From Pelagibacteraceae bacterium TMED65 (GTDB lineage: Bacteria > Pseudomonadota > Alphaproteobacteria > TMED127), in contig NHDS01000034.1 of the NCBI GenBank assembly GCA_002167215.1, positions 1 to 12,712 of the forward strand: a DNA stretch of 12,712 bases. Direction: 5' to 3'. The notes under the pieces are model-generated. The model saw only the letters and a program-made list of their open reading frames with translations, searched no databases and was not told the origin of the DNA. The translations under genes and the position numbers were made by a program. This document shows, one piece after another, positions 1 to 10,282 of the stretch. The number at the start of each line of letters is the position of its first letter. Position 1 is the stretch's first letter.

Positions 1-273
1 CTTTCATCTAATATTTCTGGAAGAGCTGAAATACACGGAATTTTAATGGATAATGAAATAGTAAAAATGAAAAAGATTACAAATTTAACCATAAAATCTA
101 AAGATCAAGTTTATCTTCAACCCGGGGGCATGCATATAATGCTAATGGATTTGAAGGAAGAATTAGTTGATGGAACATCTTTCACGATTGATTTTTTAAT
201 TAACAACCAAGACATAATGACAACTGATGTTATGGTTGTTAGTAACAAGTTAAGAGAAAATCTCATTGAGTGA
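1..273 (+). CDS. PCu(A)C-type periplasmic copper chaperone, 3' part
   Basis: This is the C-terminal 90 residues of a copper chaperone of the PCu(A)C family; the start and any signal peptide lie before the window. The reading frame is open from base 1, so it runs past the first in-frame ATG at 46. The family binds Cu(I) in the periplasm and hands it to the CuA or CuB site of cytochrome c oxidase, often together with SCO proteins. The copper motif H-x10-M-x21-H-x-M is complete: His12, Met23, His45 and Met47 counted from base 1, with the last two inside the typical PGGMHIM turn. The stop TGA at 271-273 overlaps the GTG that can start hprK, so the two genes are probably cotranscribed. Family assignment is firm because of the intact motif; the exact partner oxidase cannot be seen here. 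Confidence 0.9.
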   Translation, partial: LSSNISGRAEIHGILMDNEIVKMKKITNLTIKSKDQVYLQPGGMHIMLMDLKEELVDGTSFTIDFLINNQDIMTTDVMVVSNKLRENLIE

Positions 274-701
274 AAATGGAAATAAAAAGAGTCCATAGCT
301 CAGCTATTGTTTTGGAGGATAATGGAATCCTCATTATAGGTGACTCGGGTTCTGGAAAATCAGATTTGGCACTTCGACTGATAGATAGCGGTGCAACACT
401 GATATCTGATGACGTAACAATTTGTGAAAAAAAAAAGAATCTTATATACCTATCAGCGCCCTTAGAAACTAAAGGTTTGCTTGAGGTTAGAGAAGTCGGA
501 ATTATTACTGTTCCTTTTGTTGAGGGGATTATATTAAGAATGATAGTTAAATTAGAAGACGGAGGCTTGGAAAGGATACCCAAGAAAAATAATTATAAAA
601 TTTTTGGTCAGAAAATTCCAATGCTTACAATTAATGGAAAAAATTCTTCATCAGTTGTAAAAGTTAAAGTTAAACTAAATGAAATTCAGGATGAAAAATA
701 A
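270..701 (+). CDS. hprK: HPr kinase/phosphorylase, short alphaproteobacterial form
   Basis: HprK phosphorylates HPr on a serine using ATP and can reverse the reaction, which in proteobacteria tunes PTS phosphorelay signalling. At 143 residues it is only the catalytic domain; Firmicute forms are about 310 residues, while short forms are usual in alphaproteobacteria. Visible motifs are His9 in the first strand, the Walker A loop GDSGSGKS at residues 24-31, the metal-binding pair Asp47-Asp48 and the family signature around residues 71-80. In that signature the usual E-[IV]-R-G-x-G reads E-V-R-E-V-G, so Glu75 replaces a glycine. The start is either GTG at 270, overlapping the upstream stop, or ATG at 276 two bases after it; neither has a clear ribosome binding site. 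The likely substrate serine lies in the HPr part of the gene at 1937. A run of ten A bases at 427-436 is in frame. Confidence 0.92.
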   Translation: MKMEIKRVHSSAIVLEDNGILIIGDSGSGKSDLALRLIDSGATLISDDVTICEKKKNLIYLSAPLETKGLLEVREVGIITVPFVEGIILRMIVKLEDGGLERIPKKNNYKIFGQKIPMLTINGKNSSSVVKVKVKLNEIQDEK

Positions 702-1536
702 GATTTTAATTGTAACCGGTTTGTCTGGTGCTGGAAGATCGTCGGCCTTAAAGATTCTCGAGGATATGGGCTTTGAGGCTATAGATAATTTACCTACATC
801 TCTGTTGAATAAAGTTGTAAATACAAAAATAGAGAGAAATTTAGCTGTTGGTATTGATGTAAGAACGAGAGACTTTGATCCAAATAAAGTGGCAAAAGAA
901 ATCTCAATAAAAAAAAAGAAACTAGACCTATCTGTATTATTTTTAGATTGTGATAATACAAATCTTCTTAATAGATTCAAAGAAAGCAGAAGATTACATC
1001 CCATGAAACTTGATTTACCTATTACTGAGGTGATTGAAACTGAAAGATCTTGGTTAAAACCAATTTTAAATATAAATGATTACTATATAGATACATCTAA
1101 ACTTACTAATAATTTATTAAAAAAACAAATAAATGGAATTTTCTCAAAATCATCGAAAATTAAAACCAATGTTAGGATAATATCATTTGGATATAAATTT
1201 GGATTGCCAACAGAGGCTGATTTAGTTTTTGATATGAGATTTATTAAAAATCCATTTTATGAAAAGAAGTTAAGGAATCTTAATGGAAAAAATATAAAAG
1301 TAAAAAATTTTGTAAAAAAACAAGAGTATTTTGACTTTTTTTTTGATAGGATTTTGTTAGTTTTCAAAAATATTTTGGAAGGATATAAAAATGAGGGAAA
1401 GGACTATATCACCATTGCATTTGGTTGTACTGGTGGTGTTCATAGATCAGTAGTATCAAGCGAATATTTCTTATCAAAATTAAATAAGAATAAAAAATTG
1501 AAGATTTTTGTAGAACATAGGGATTTAAAAAAATGA
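679..1536 (+). CDS. rapZ: RapZ/YvcJ-family nucleotide-binding RNase adapter
   Basis: The family is a P-loop ATP/GTP-binding protein. In E. coli RapZ binds small RNAs and guides RNase E to GlmZ, controlling glucosamine-6-phosphate synthase; in alphaproteobacteria the gene sits in the PTS cluster and its target is less clear. With the start at 679 the protein has 285 residues. The N-terminal loop GLSGAGRS is at residues 14-21, with Arg20 where the classical Walker lysine would be, followed by the typical EAIDNLP stretch. The C-terminal half has VFDMRF, the phosphate-binding GCTGGVHRSV (residues 249-258) and a final HRDLKK. ATG at 691 is an equally good or better start, because MKNKILIVTG fits the usual family N-terminus. 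The gene overlaps the end of hprK by 23 bases (11 with the later start) and shares ATGA with the next gene. Confidence 0.92.
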   Translation: MKFRMKNKILIVTGLSGAGRSSALKILEDMGFEAIDNLPTSLLNKVVNTKIERNLAVGIDVRTRDFDPNKVAKEISIKKKKLDLSVLFLDCDNTNLLNRFKESRRLHPMKLDLPITEVIETERSWLKPILNINDYYIDTSKLTNNLLKKQINGIFSKSSKIKTNVRIISFGYKFGLPTEADLVFDMRFIKNPFYEKKLRNLNGKNIKVKNFVKKQEYFDFFFDRILLVFKNILEGYKNEGKDYITIAFGCTGGVHRSVVSSEYFLSKLNKNKKLKIFVEHRDLKK

Positions 1537-1936
1537 TTGGGGTCGTTTTAGTTAGCCACGCTAATATAGCAAAAGAGATGTTGGATGTAATTCAACACAT
1601 AGTTGGACCACAAGACAAAATTAAAGCAATTTCAATTTTTCCAGAAGATAATATGGAAAAGAAAAGATTGGAAATTCTTGACTCAGTCAAAAAAGTTGAT
1701 TCAGGAAAAGGAGTCATTGTACTCACAGATATGTTTGGTGGAACCCCGTCAAATCTTGCAATATCAGTAATGGAAAATGAAAAGATAGAGGTGGTAGCCG
1801 GAGTAAACCTTCCTTTGCTGATTAAAATGATGTCAATCAGAAAAAAGAAATCAATAAAAGAATTAATAAAAATTTCTCAAGAATCAGGAAGAAAATATAT
1901 TAATGTAGCATCTGCTTTTTTTGAGGAAAAAAACAC

Positions 1937-1955
<19 letters not shown>
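1533..1955 (+). CDS. PTS EIIA component, mannose family (ManX-like, regulatory)
   Basis: This 140-residue protein is a stand-alone EIIA domain of the mannose/sorbose PTS family. Such proteins take a phosphoryl group from HPr on a histidine. The acceptor is His9 in the LVSHA strand; Asp66 and the GGTPSN turn at residues 69-74 complete the family active site, followed by AGVNLPLLIKM (89-99). There is no EIIB, EIIC or EIID gene next to it, so in this context it probably ends a regulatory relay rather than driving sugar import, as proposed for alphaproteobacterial EIIA-Man proteins beside hprK. The ATG overlaps the rapZ stop (ATGA), with AGGGA at 1519-1523 as a plausible ribosome binding site. 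Its last 19 bases overlap the start of the HPr-EI gene. Family call is firm; the downstream partner is unknown. Confidence 0.92.
1921..1939 (+). promoter_or_regulatory. Ribosome binding site fixing a TTG start for HPr-EI
   Basis: The sequence TTGAGGA at 1921-1927 lies about 10 bases before the TTG at 1937, inside the end of the EIIA gene. It is the only purine-rich site of this kind near the HPr start and makes the rare TTG codon credible. Without this start the HPr domain would lose its active-site histidine. Confidence 0.55.
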
Positions 1956-5294
<3,339 letters not shown>

Positions 5295-5296
5295 CC

Positions 5297-6307
5297 CTAA
5301 AGTGATTTAACGCCAGAAGTGGTGGAGTATTCAAAATGAAGAACCTTTTCAGGAAAAACTCTTTTGAAGCAACTATGAGCTGCCATGGCTGCCTCAGAAA
5401 AACCTGTGAGAATAAGTTTTAATTTCCCTGGATACGTGCATATATCCCCAACTCCATAAATACCACTTTTTGATGTCTGACATGTTGATTGATTCACCTC
5501 AAGTAAATTTTTTTCAATTTGTAATTCCCAATCTTTGATTGGTCCAAGATCAGAGGATAGGCCAAAAAAAGGTAAAAAATAATCAACTTCTAAATTTTTA
5601 TGGTTACCGTCCAAATTTTTAACTGTTAAAGATTCTAAATGTCCATTATTTCCTCTGAGAGAGTCTATTTGATACGGAACAATCATTTCTAACTTATTGA
5701 CAGTGGCAAGATCATTTAGTTTACTTACACTATTTGGTGCAGCTCTTAATTTTTCTCTTCTATGAACGAAGAAAATCTTGTTTGCAATCTCACTTAATTC
5801 TATTGCCCAGTCAGCAGCGGAATCACCACCTCCTGCTATTGCTATATTTTTATTCTTAAATATAGATTTATCTTTTATATGATAAAATATTGATTTTTCC
5901 TCATATTCCTCGATGTTAGATATTGGCGGTTTATTTGGTCCAAATGCACCATTGCCAGCAGCTATTATTATACATTTTGAGATTATAATGTTATTTTTTG
6001 AGGTAGATACTGTAAATACTCCATTTTTCGATTGAATCCTTTCAACTCGTTCCCCAAGTATCAAATCTGGCTTAAATGGTTTCATTTGTTGGTATAAATT
6101 TTTTATTAGTTTGTCAGCTGATATTTCAGGAAATGCTGGTATATCATATATTGGTTTTTGGGGATACAGAGATGAGCATTGCCCACCAATAATATCAAGA
6201 GTATCGATAACACAGGACTTCATTCCAAGTTGACCAAGTTCAAATACCGAAAACAGTCCGATTGGGCCCGCACCAATTATAAGAACATCAGTTTCAATTT
6301 TATCCAT
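5297..6307 (-). CDS. Thioredoxin-reductase-like ferredoxin/flavodoxin NADP+ reductase
   Basis: A 336-residue FAD/NADPH flavoprotein of the YumC type, which moves electrons between NADPH and ferredoxin or flavodoxin. The N-terminal FAD loop is GAGPIG (12-17), followed by GGQCSSLYPQKPIYDIP. The NADPH loop is GGGDSAAD (159-166) with HRRE at 182-185, and the second FAD motif is GVGDI (285-289). The redox CxxC found in true thioredoxin reductases just before the NADPH loop is absent. The C-terminal STTSGVK tail resembles the extension that stacks near the flavin in this reductase family. Together these favour ferredoxin-NADP reductase over thioredoxin reductase. The gene stands alone on its strand, converging on ahcY and diverging from tsaE. 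No clear ribosome binding site precedes the ATG. Confidence 0.9.
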   Translation of the reverse strand: MDKIETDVLIIGAGPIGLFSVFELGQLGMKSCVIDTLDIIGGQCSSLYPQKPIYDIPAFPEISADKLIKNLYQQMKPFKPDLILGERVERIQSKNGVFTVSTSKNNIIISKCIIIAAGNGAFGPNKPPISNIEEYEEKSIFYHIKDKSIFKNKNIAIAGGGDSAADWAIELSEIANKIFFVHRREKLRAAPNSVSKLNDLATVNKLEMIVPYQIDSLRGNNGHLESLTVKNLDGNHKNLEVDYFLPFFGLSSDLGPIKDWELQIEKNLLEVNQSTCQTSKSGIYGVGDICTYPGKLKLILTGFSEAAMAAHSCFKRVFPEKVLHFEYSTTSGVKSL

Positions 6308-6320
6308 AATTTTTTTCTAT

Positions 6321-6349
6321 TTTAAAAGAATATTGTATTTATTTATATT
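6321..6349 (+). promoter_or_regulatory. Candidate promoter for the tsaE-amgK-murU-sbcB operon
   Basis: TTTAAA at 6321-6326 and TATATT at 6344-6349 are separated by 17 bases and resemble sigma-70 boxes (4 of 6 and 5 of 6 matches). Transcription would begin about 10 bases before the ATG at 6366, giving a very short leader. The region is extremely AT-rich, so chance matches are expected; it is listed because this is the only gap where a promoter for the plus-strand operon can easily sit. Confidence 0.3.
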
Positions 6350-6361
6350 AGAATATTTAAA
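6332..6361 (-). promoter_or_regulatory. Candidate promoter for the NADP+ reductase gene
   Basis: Read on the minus strand, TTTAAA (6361-6356) and TACAAT (6337-6332) lie 18 bases apart and fit weak sigma-70 boxes. They would start transcription some 18-20 bases before the reductase ATG. The boxes overlap those proposed for tsaE on the other strand, so the two promoters would compete if both are real. AT-richness makes this tentative. Confidence 0.3.
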
Positions 6362-6365
6362 CAAA

Positions 6366-6824
6366 ATGAAAGATGAATTTAAAATTTTTTTAAATAATTT
6401 AAAAGATACAGAAAAACTAGCAAAAAAAATCGCTAATGTCATCGTTCCGAAATCACTGATATTAATTAGAGGAAAATTAGGAGTAGGAAAAACTACATTG
6501 GTGAAATATATAATTAACTCAATGTCAAAAACAAAATTAATTGTCTCAAGCCCAACTTTTCCTATAGTGAACACATATGACTTAAAAAGAATAAGGGTTT
6601 GGCATTACGATTTATATAGATTAAAAAATAAAAATGATATTTATGAGCTTGATTTTGAAGTAGCACTAATGGACTGTGTAATAATTGAATGGCCAGAGAT
6701 AATAGAAGATCTCTTGCCGAATAAAAGAATTGATATCCTCCTTGATGAAGATGCAACATTGAAACGTTTTGCAAAAGTATTTCAAAAAGGAGAAAAATCA
6801 AAACGACTTAAACTTAAATTATGA
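6366..6824 (+). CDS. tsaE: tRNA t6A synthesis ATPase TsaE
   Basis: TsaE is the ATPase partner of TsaB-TsaD in making N6-threonylcarbamoyladenosine at position 37 of ANN-decoding tRNAs, an essential modification in most bacteria. From ATG at 6366 it has 152 residues, the normal size. Motifs are the Walker A loop GKLGVGKT (36-43), SSPTF (61-65), WHYDLYRL (79-86) and IEWPE (107-111), all in the family order. A longer reading from TTG at 6333 exists but would add 11 unconserved residues and run through the presumed promoter, so I chose the ATG. No ribosome binding site is visible, which fits a very short leader. The stop overlaps the amgK start as ATGA. Confidence 0.93.
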   Translation: MKDEFKIFLNNLKDTEKLAKKIANVIVPKSLILIRGKLGVGKTTLVKYIINSMSKTKLIVSSPTFPIVNTYDLKRIRVWHYDLYRLKNKNDIYELDFEVALMDCVIIEWPEIIEDLLPNKRIDILLDEDATLKRFAKVFQKGEKSKRLKLKL

Positions 6825-7771
6825 TTAAATTTATTACTGAAAAGCTTAAAACGAATAAAGTAAAATTTGATAATTTAAAGTTTTTAGCTGGAGATGCATC
6901 TCCAAGACGATATTTCTTAATTGATGCTAGAGAAAAAAAAAATATTCTCATGTATGACGAAGATTATGTCAATTTGAATAAGTTTATATATCTCTCGAAT
7001 AATTTAAAGAATTTAGTGACAGTTCCTAAGATAATTCAAAACTTAAAAGATTCAGGAATAATTATAATTGAGAATTTCAGTTTCAAATATGGTGAAATAC
7101 TAAATTCACAAAACCAAAAAAAATTATATCATGTTGCTTTAGACGCTTTAATCTATATGCACAAGATAGATATTGATTTTAAAATACTTAATTATAGCAA
7201 AGAATTATTTATCAAGGAGAGTGATTTATTTTTTGAATGGTTTTTTAAAAATCAGAACTCTCATCTAGAAATCCATGAAATAAAGCAAGCATTCAATTAC
7301 ATTCTTGAAAAACATTTAGATGAAGTGTTAAACCTCCCAAAAGTTTTTATTCATAGGGATTATCATGTTGATAATCTATTTTATCTTGATCAAAGAAAAT
7401 CTCATTTTCAATGTGGATGGATAGATTATCAAGATGCATTAATGGGTCCATGTGTGTATGATCTTGTCTCTCTTTGTCAAGATGCAAGAGTAGATGTTAA
7501 AAAAAAAATTGAAAAAGAAATCACAGAAAAGTATCTGAATAAATTTCCTAGTATCAACAAAGATTTATTTAAATTCTCATATACAACAATCGCTATCCAA
7601 AGACACCTTAAAGTACTGGGTATTTTCTCAAGATTGGCTATGAGAGATAATAAAATTAATTACATGAAGTTTATACCTCGTGTAAAAAATCTATTAATTG
7701 AAAATTTACAAATGAAAGAATTTCTTCCACTTTATAAAATTATCAAACCCTTGTTAGAGAGAAAAATATGA
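6821..7771 (+). CDS. amgK: Anomeric N-acetylmuramate/N-acetylglucosamine kinase AmgK
   Basis: This is an aminoglycoside-phosphotransferase-fold kinase. AmgK phosphorylates the anomeric hydroxyl of MurNAc (and GlcNAc) released from the cell wall, giving the 1-phosphate used by MurU. The 316-residue protein has GDASPRRY (24-31) in the nucleotide lobe, the catalytic loop HRDYHVDN (178-185, Asp180 the likely base) and the metal site IDYQD (201-205), followed by DLVSLCQDAR and QRHLKVLGIF, all typical of AmgK. The murU gene directly downstream, overlapping by ATGA, makes the specific name more secure than the fold alone. The tsaE-amgK-murU order is widespread in alphaproteobacteria. A run of ten A bases occurs in frame at 7499-7508. 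Without the murU neighbour it would be called only an APH-family kinase. Confidence 0.88.
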   Translation: MIKFITEKLKTNKVKFDNLKFLAGDASPRRYFLIDAREKKNILMYDEDYVNLNKFIYLSNNLKNLVTVPKIIQNLKDSGIIIIENFSFKYGEILNSQNQKKLYHVALDALIYMHKIDIDFKILNYSKELFIKESDLFFEWFFKNQNSHLEIHEIKQAFNYILEKHLDEVLNLPKVFIHRDYHVDNLFYLDQRKSHFQCGWIDYQDALMGPCVYDLVSLCQDARVDVKKKIEKEITEKYLNKFPSINKDLFKFSYTTIAIQRHLKVLGIFSRLAMRDNKINYMKFIPRVKNLLIENLQMKEFLPLYKIIKPLLERKI

Positions 7772-8475
7772 TAAGTGATGCTATGATATTCGCAGCCGGT
7801 TTGGGAAAGAGGATGCATCCCCTGACTATTAAAACTCCTAAACCGTTAATAAAAATTAACGCAAAATCTCTTTTATCAAATAATATTGAAAAGCTGATTG
7901 AATCAAAAGTTAAAAATATTGTTATTAATTCTTACAAACATTCAAATCAAATTATCAAAGAAACAAAAAAATATTCAGAGAATGTAAGAGTAATAAAAGA
8001 AAAAGATAGATTAGAAACTGGAGGTGGATTTTTAAATGCAATAAATAAAAATCAATTTTATACAAAGAATCCAGTTATTTTATTGAATGGAGATATATTT
8101 TGGATAAACAAATATTACAACTCGATAAATATTATTAGAAAACTTTGGGACCCAAATAAAATGGATATGCTACTAGCTTTAAAAAATAAAGAAGAATTTT
8201 TTGGCTATAGTGGAAACGGTGATTTTGATTTTTACACTACAACTTCACCTTTACTAGAATTAAAAAAAAAAACAAATAGTTCGCTAGTATTCACAGGCTT
8301 GCAGATTGTAAAGCAGGAAGTTGTTTTAAAAAAAAGGAAAAATTTTTTTTCAATTAAAGAATTGATTATTGATTCAGCAAAAAAAAGAAGATTATATGGA
8401 TATATCGATAAAAATTCTTGGTTTCACATTGGTACAGTAAAGGATCTAGAATCTTTTAAGGCTGATTACAAATGA
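7768..8475 (+). CDS. murU: N-acetylmuramate 1-phosphate uridylyltransferase MurU
   Basis: MurU is a nucleotidyltransferase that joins UTP and MurNAc 1-phosphate into UDP-MurNAc, a recycling route that bypasses de novo MurA-MurB and so the fosfomycin target. The 235-residue protein has the signature AAGLGKRM (9-16) with TPKPL (23-27), the base-binding ETGGG (83-87), the metal-binding NGD (107-109) and a late IGTVKDL where relatives have IGTPERL. The length fits the short single-domain form without an acyltransferase tail. Coupled on both sides by 4-base ATGA overlaps to amgK and the exonuclease gene. Broader sugar-nucleotidyltransferase activity cannot be excluded, but pairing with amgK supports this name. 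Confidence 0.88.
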   Translation: MISDAMIFAAGLGKRMHPLTIKTPKPLIKINAKSLLSNNIEKLIESKVKNIVINSYKHSNQIIKETKKYSENVRVIKEKDRLETGGGFLNAINKNQFYTKNPVILLNGDIFWINKYYNSINIIRKLWDPNKMDMLLALKNKEEFFGYSGNGDFDFYTTTSPLLELKKKTNSSLVFTGLQIVKQEVVLKKRKNFFSIKELIIDSAKKRRLYGYIDKNSWFHIGTVKDLESFKADYK

Positions 8476-9947
8476 ATAATTATATTGTCTACGATTTTGA
8501 AACATCTGGAAGAAAATCACGATTTGATCAAATCTTACAAGCAGGAATAATTGTTTACAATAAAAATTTTCAACAATTAGAAAAGGTAAACTTGAAATCT
8601 AGAGTAAATCCTGATGTTATTCCATCAATTAATGCACTTAAAGTTAATCGACTTTTAATTTCTGATATACTTTCTGAGTCAAAAAGTTGTTATGAAATGA
8701 CTATTCAAATGCATAAGATTTTTTCTAAATTTGAAAATTCATTCTTTGTAGGTTTCAATTCTATAAATTTTGATGAAGAATTTTTCAGACAAACCTTATG
8801 GGAACATTTTATTTTTCCATATACTACGAATACCAAAGGAAATTCTAGACTGGATGTTTTAAATTTTGTTACATTAGTCCATGCCTTTAGAGAAAACTTA
8901 ATCAAGGTTCAGAAAAATGATAATGGAAAAATTACATTCAAATTGGAAAGTTTAGCTAAAGCTAACTCGTTCGAATCTAAAAATGCTCATGAAGCAATAG
9001 CGGATGTAGAAGCAACAATGACACTTTTACAAATTTTGAAATCAAAAAATCTAGACCTGTTCCAAATCTTTTTAGAGAATTCTTTTCCTAAAAATATTGA
9101 GCAAAAAATTATCAAAGATAATGTATTCACCTTACATAATTACATGTTTAACAGCCATAGAATTTACCTTGTCAAATTTTTACTTAAACATCCGGTCTAT
9201 AAAAATCAAATAATTGGTTTTGACTTAAAATATGACACTTATAATTTAATTGATTTAGATTACAACGAACTTAAAGAGGTTTTTAAAACCAAATCTTATT
9301 TTAGAAAGATAAAACTCAATAAGCAACCCTCAATTTTAGATAAATCTTATTCTAAGAAATTAAAACCGTATAATGAATTTTCAGACGAAGAAATAAAGTT
9401 GAAATGTGAACAGTTGGAAAATGAAAAATTTCTAAATAATATCAAAAAAATTTTGGAGAATGAGTCTATTGAGTATAATGAAAATCAAAGTCAAGAATTA
9501 AAGTTTGAAGAAGAAACTATATACTCACACAAACTTAATTATAAAGATTCTTTAATAATGAACAGATTTCATGAAGAGTCTTGGGATAATAAATGGGAGT
9601 TTGCTGAAAAATTTAATGACAACAGATTAAAATTTTTCGCTGCTAAGCATATTTTTAGAAACTTTCCTGAGGAATTACCAAGAAAAGTATTTGTTTTTCT
9701 TCATCAAAAACTCTCTGAAAGACTAACATCACTTGAAAAACATGATTTTATTACTCTTCCAGCGGCTATGGAAGAAGTTGATACTTTATCACTAGAATTA
9801 GACGCTGAAGAAGGAAAATCTGATTTAAAATTGCAAATTGATCAGTATAATATTTACATAAATTTCTTAAATGATTATTATAATAATAAAAATCCAAAGC
9901 CGGAAAGCTTTGGTAGTGTTTTGTCAAAAAGGCTTTTTGGTATTTAA
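8472..9947 (+). CDS. sbcB: Exodeoxyribonuclease I (ExoI, SbcB family)
   Basis: ExoI digests single-stranded DNA from the 3' end and acts in recombination and mismatch repair. The 491-residue length is close to the 475 of E. coli. The N-terminal DEDDh exonuclease domain keeps all catalytic residues: Asp8 and Glu10 in YDFET, Asp101 in NSINFDEE, His173 and Asp178 in NAHEAIADVEAT. Their spacing follows E. coli ExoI almost exactly. NSRLDVLNF and FKLESLAKAN are further ExoI-specific stretches that separate it from RNase T, DnaQ and oligoribonuclease. The long C-terminal part would correspond to the SH3-like and helical domains that clamp DNA. The start shares ATGA with murU. In many relatives addB-addA occupy this place between murU and trxA, so the gene may take over some DNA-end processing; that role is inference. 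Confidence 0.9.
   Translation: MNNYIVYDFETSGRKSRFDQILQAGIIVYNKNFQQLEKVNLKSRVNPDVIPSINALKVNRLLISDILSESKSCYEMTIQMHKIFSKFENSFFVGFNSINFDEEFFRQTLWEHFIFPYTTNTKGNSRLDVLNFVTLVHAFRENLIKVQKNDNGKITFKLESLAKANSFESKNAHEAIADVEATMTLLQILKSKNLDLFQIFLENSFPKNIEQKIIKDNVFTLHNYMFNSHRIYLVKFLLKHPVYKNQIIGFDLKYDTYNLIDLDYNELKEVFKTKSYFRKIKLNKQPSILDKSYSKKLKPYNEFSDEEIKLKCEQLENEKFLNNIKKILENESIEYNENQSQELKFEEETIYSHKLNYKDSLIMNRFHEESWDNKWEFAEKFNDNRLKFFAAKHIFRNFPEELPRKVFVFLHQKLSERLTSLEKHDFITLPAAMEEVDTLSLELDAEEGKSDLKLQIDQYNIYINFLNDYYNNKNPKPESFGSVLSKRLFGI
9894..9939 (+). other. Two adjacent hairpins at the end of the exonuclease gene
   Basis: The first is a perfect 7-base inverted repeat, CCAAAGC at 9894-9900 and GCTTTGG at 9907-9913, with a six-base loop. 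The second pairs CAAAAA (9925-9930) with TTTTTG (9934-9939) around a three-base loop. Both lie in the last 18 codons of the exonuclease gene, 20-65 bases before the trxA ATG. They may act in attenuation, RNA processing or stability between the two genes. No uninterrupted T-run follows the first stem, so it is not a textbook terminator. Confidence 0.35.
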
Positions 9948-9958
9948 CGGAGATAATT

Positions 9959-9961
<3 letters not shown>
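9948..9961 (+). promoter_or_regulatory. Strong ribosome binding site of trxA
   Basis: CGGAG at 9948-9952 lies six bases before the trxA ATG (9959), starting right after the upstream stop. It is one of the few well-formed Shine-Dalgarno sites in the window; most other genes here rely on overlap with the gene before. It suggests that trxA is translated independently and more strongly than its upstream neighbours. Confidence 0.65.

Positions 9962-10278
<317 letters not shown>

Positions 10279-10282
<4 letters not shown>

Larger units (their letters stand above)
6308..6365. other. Divergent intergenic region, the only sizeable gap
   Basis: These 58 bases separate the NADP+ reductase ATG (minus) from the tsaE ATG (plus). 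They are almost wholly A and T, with only three G and two C bases on the plus strand. Promoters for both flanking transcripts probably sit here, overlapping each other. I see no operator-like inverted repeat or riboswitch. Confidence 0.6.

Noticed and set aside
263..583. Open frame of 106 codons on the minus strand over hprK
   Set aside because: It is a shadow of hprK; the plus-strand frame has the P-loop and the metal-binding pair.
5297..6307. Calling the flavoprotein a thioredoxin reductase partner for trxA
   Set aside because: The redox CxxC before the NADPH loop is missing and the C-terminal tail fits ferredoxin/flavodoxin NADP+ reductases.
6333..6365. N-terminal extension of TsaE from TTG at 6333
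   Set aside because: It adds 11 residues without family support and crosses the likely promoter; ATG at 6366 gives the normal length.
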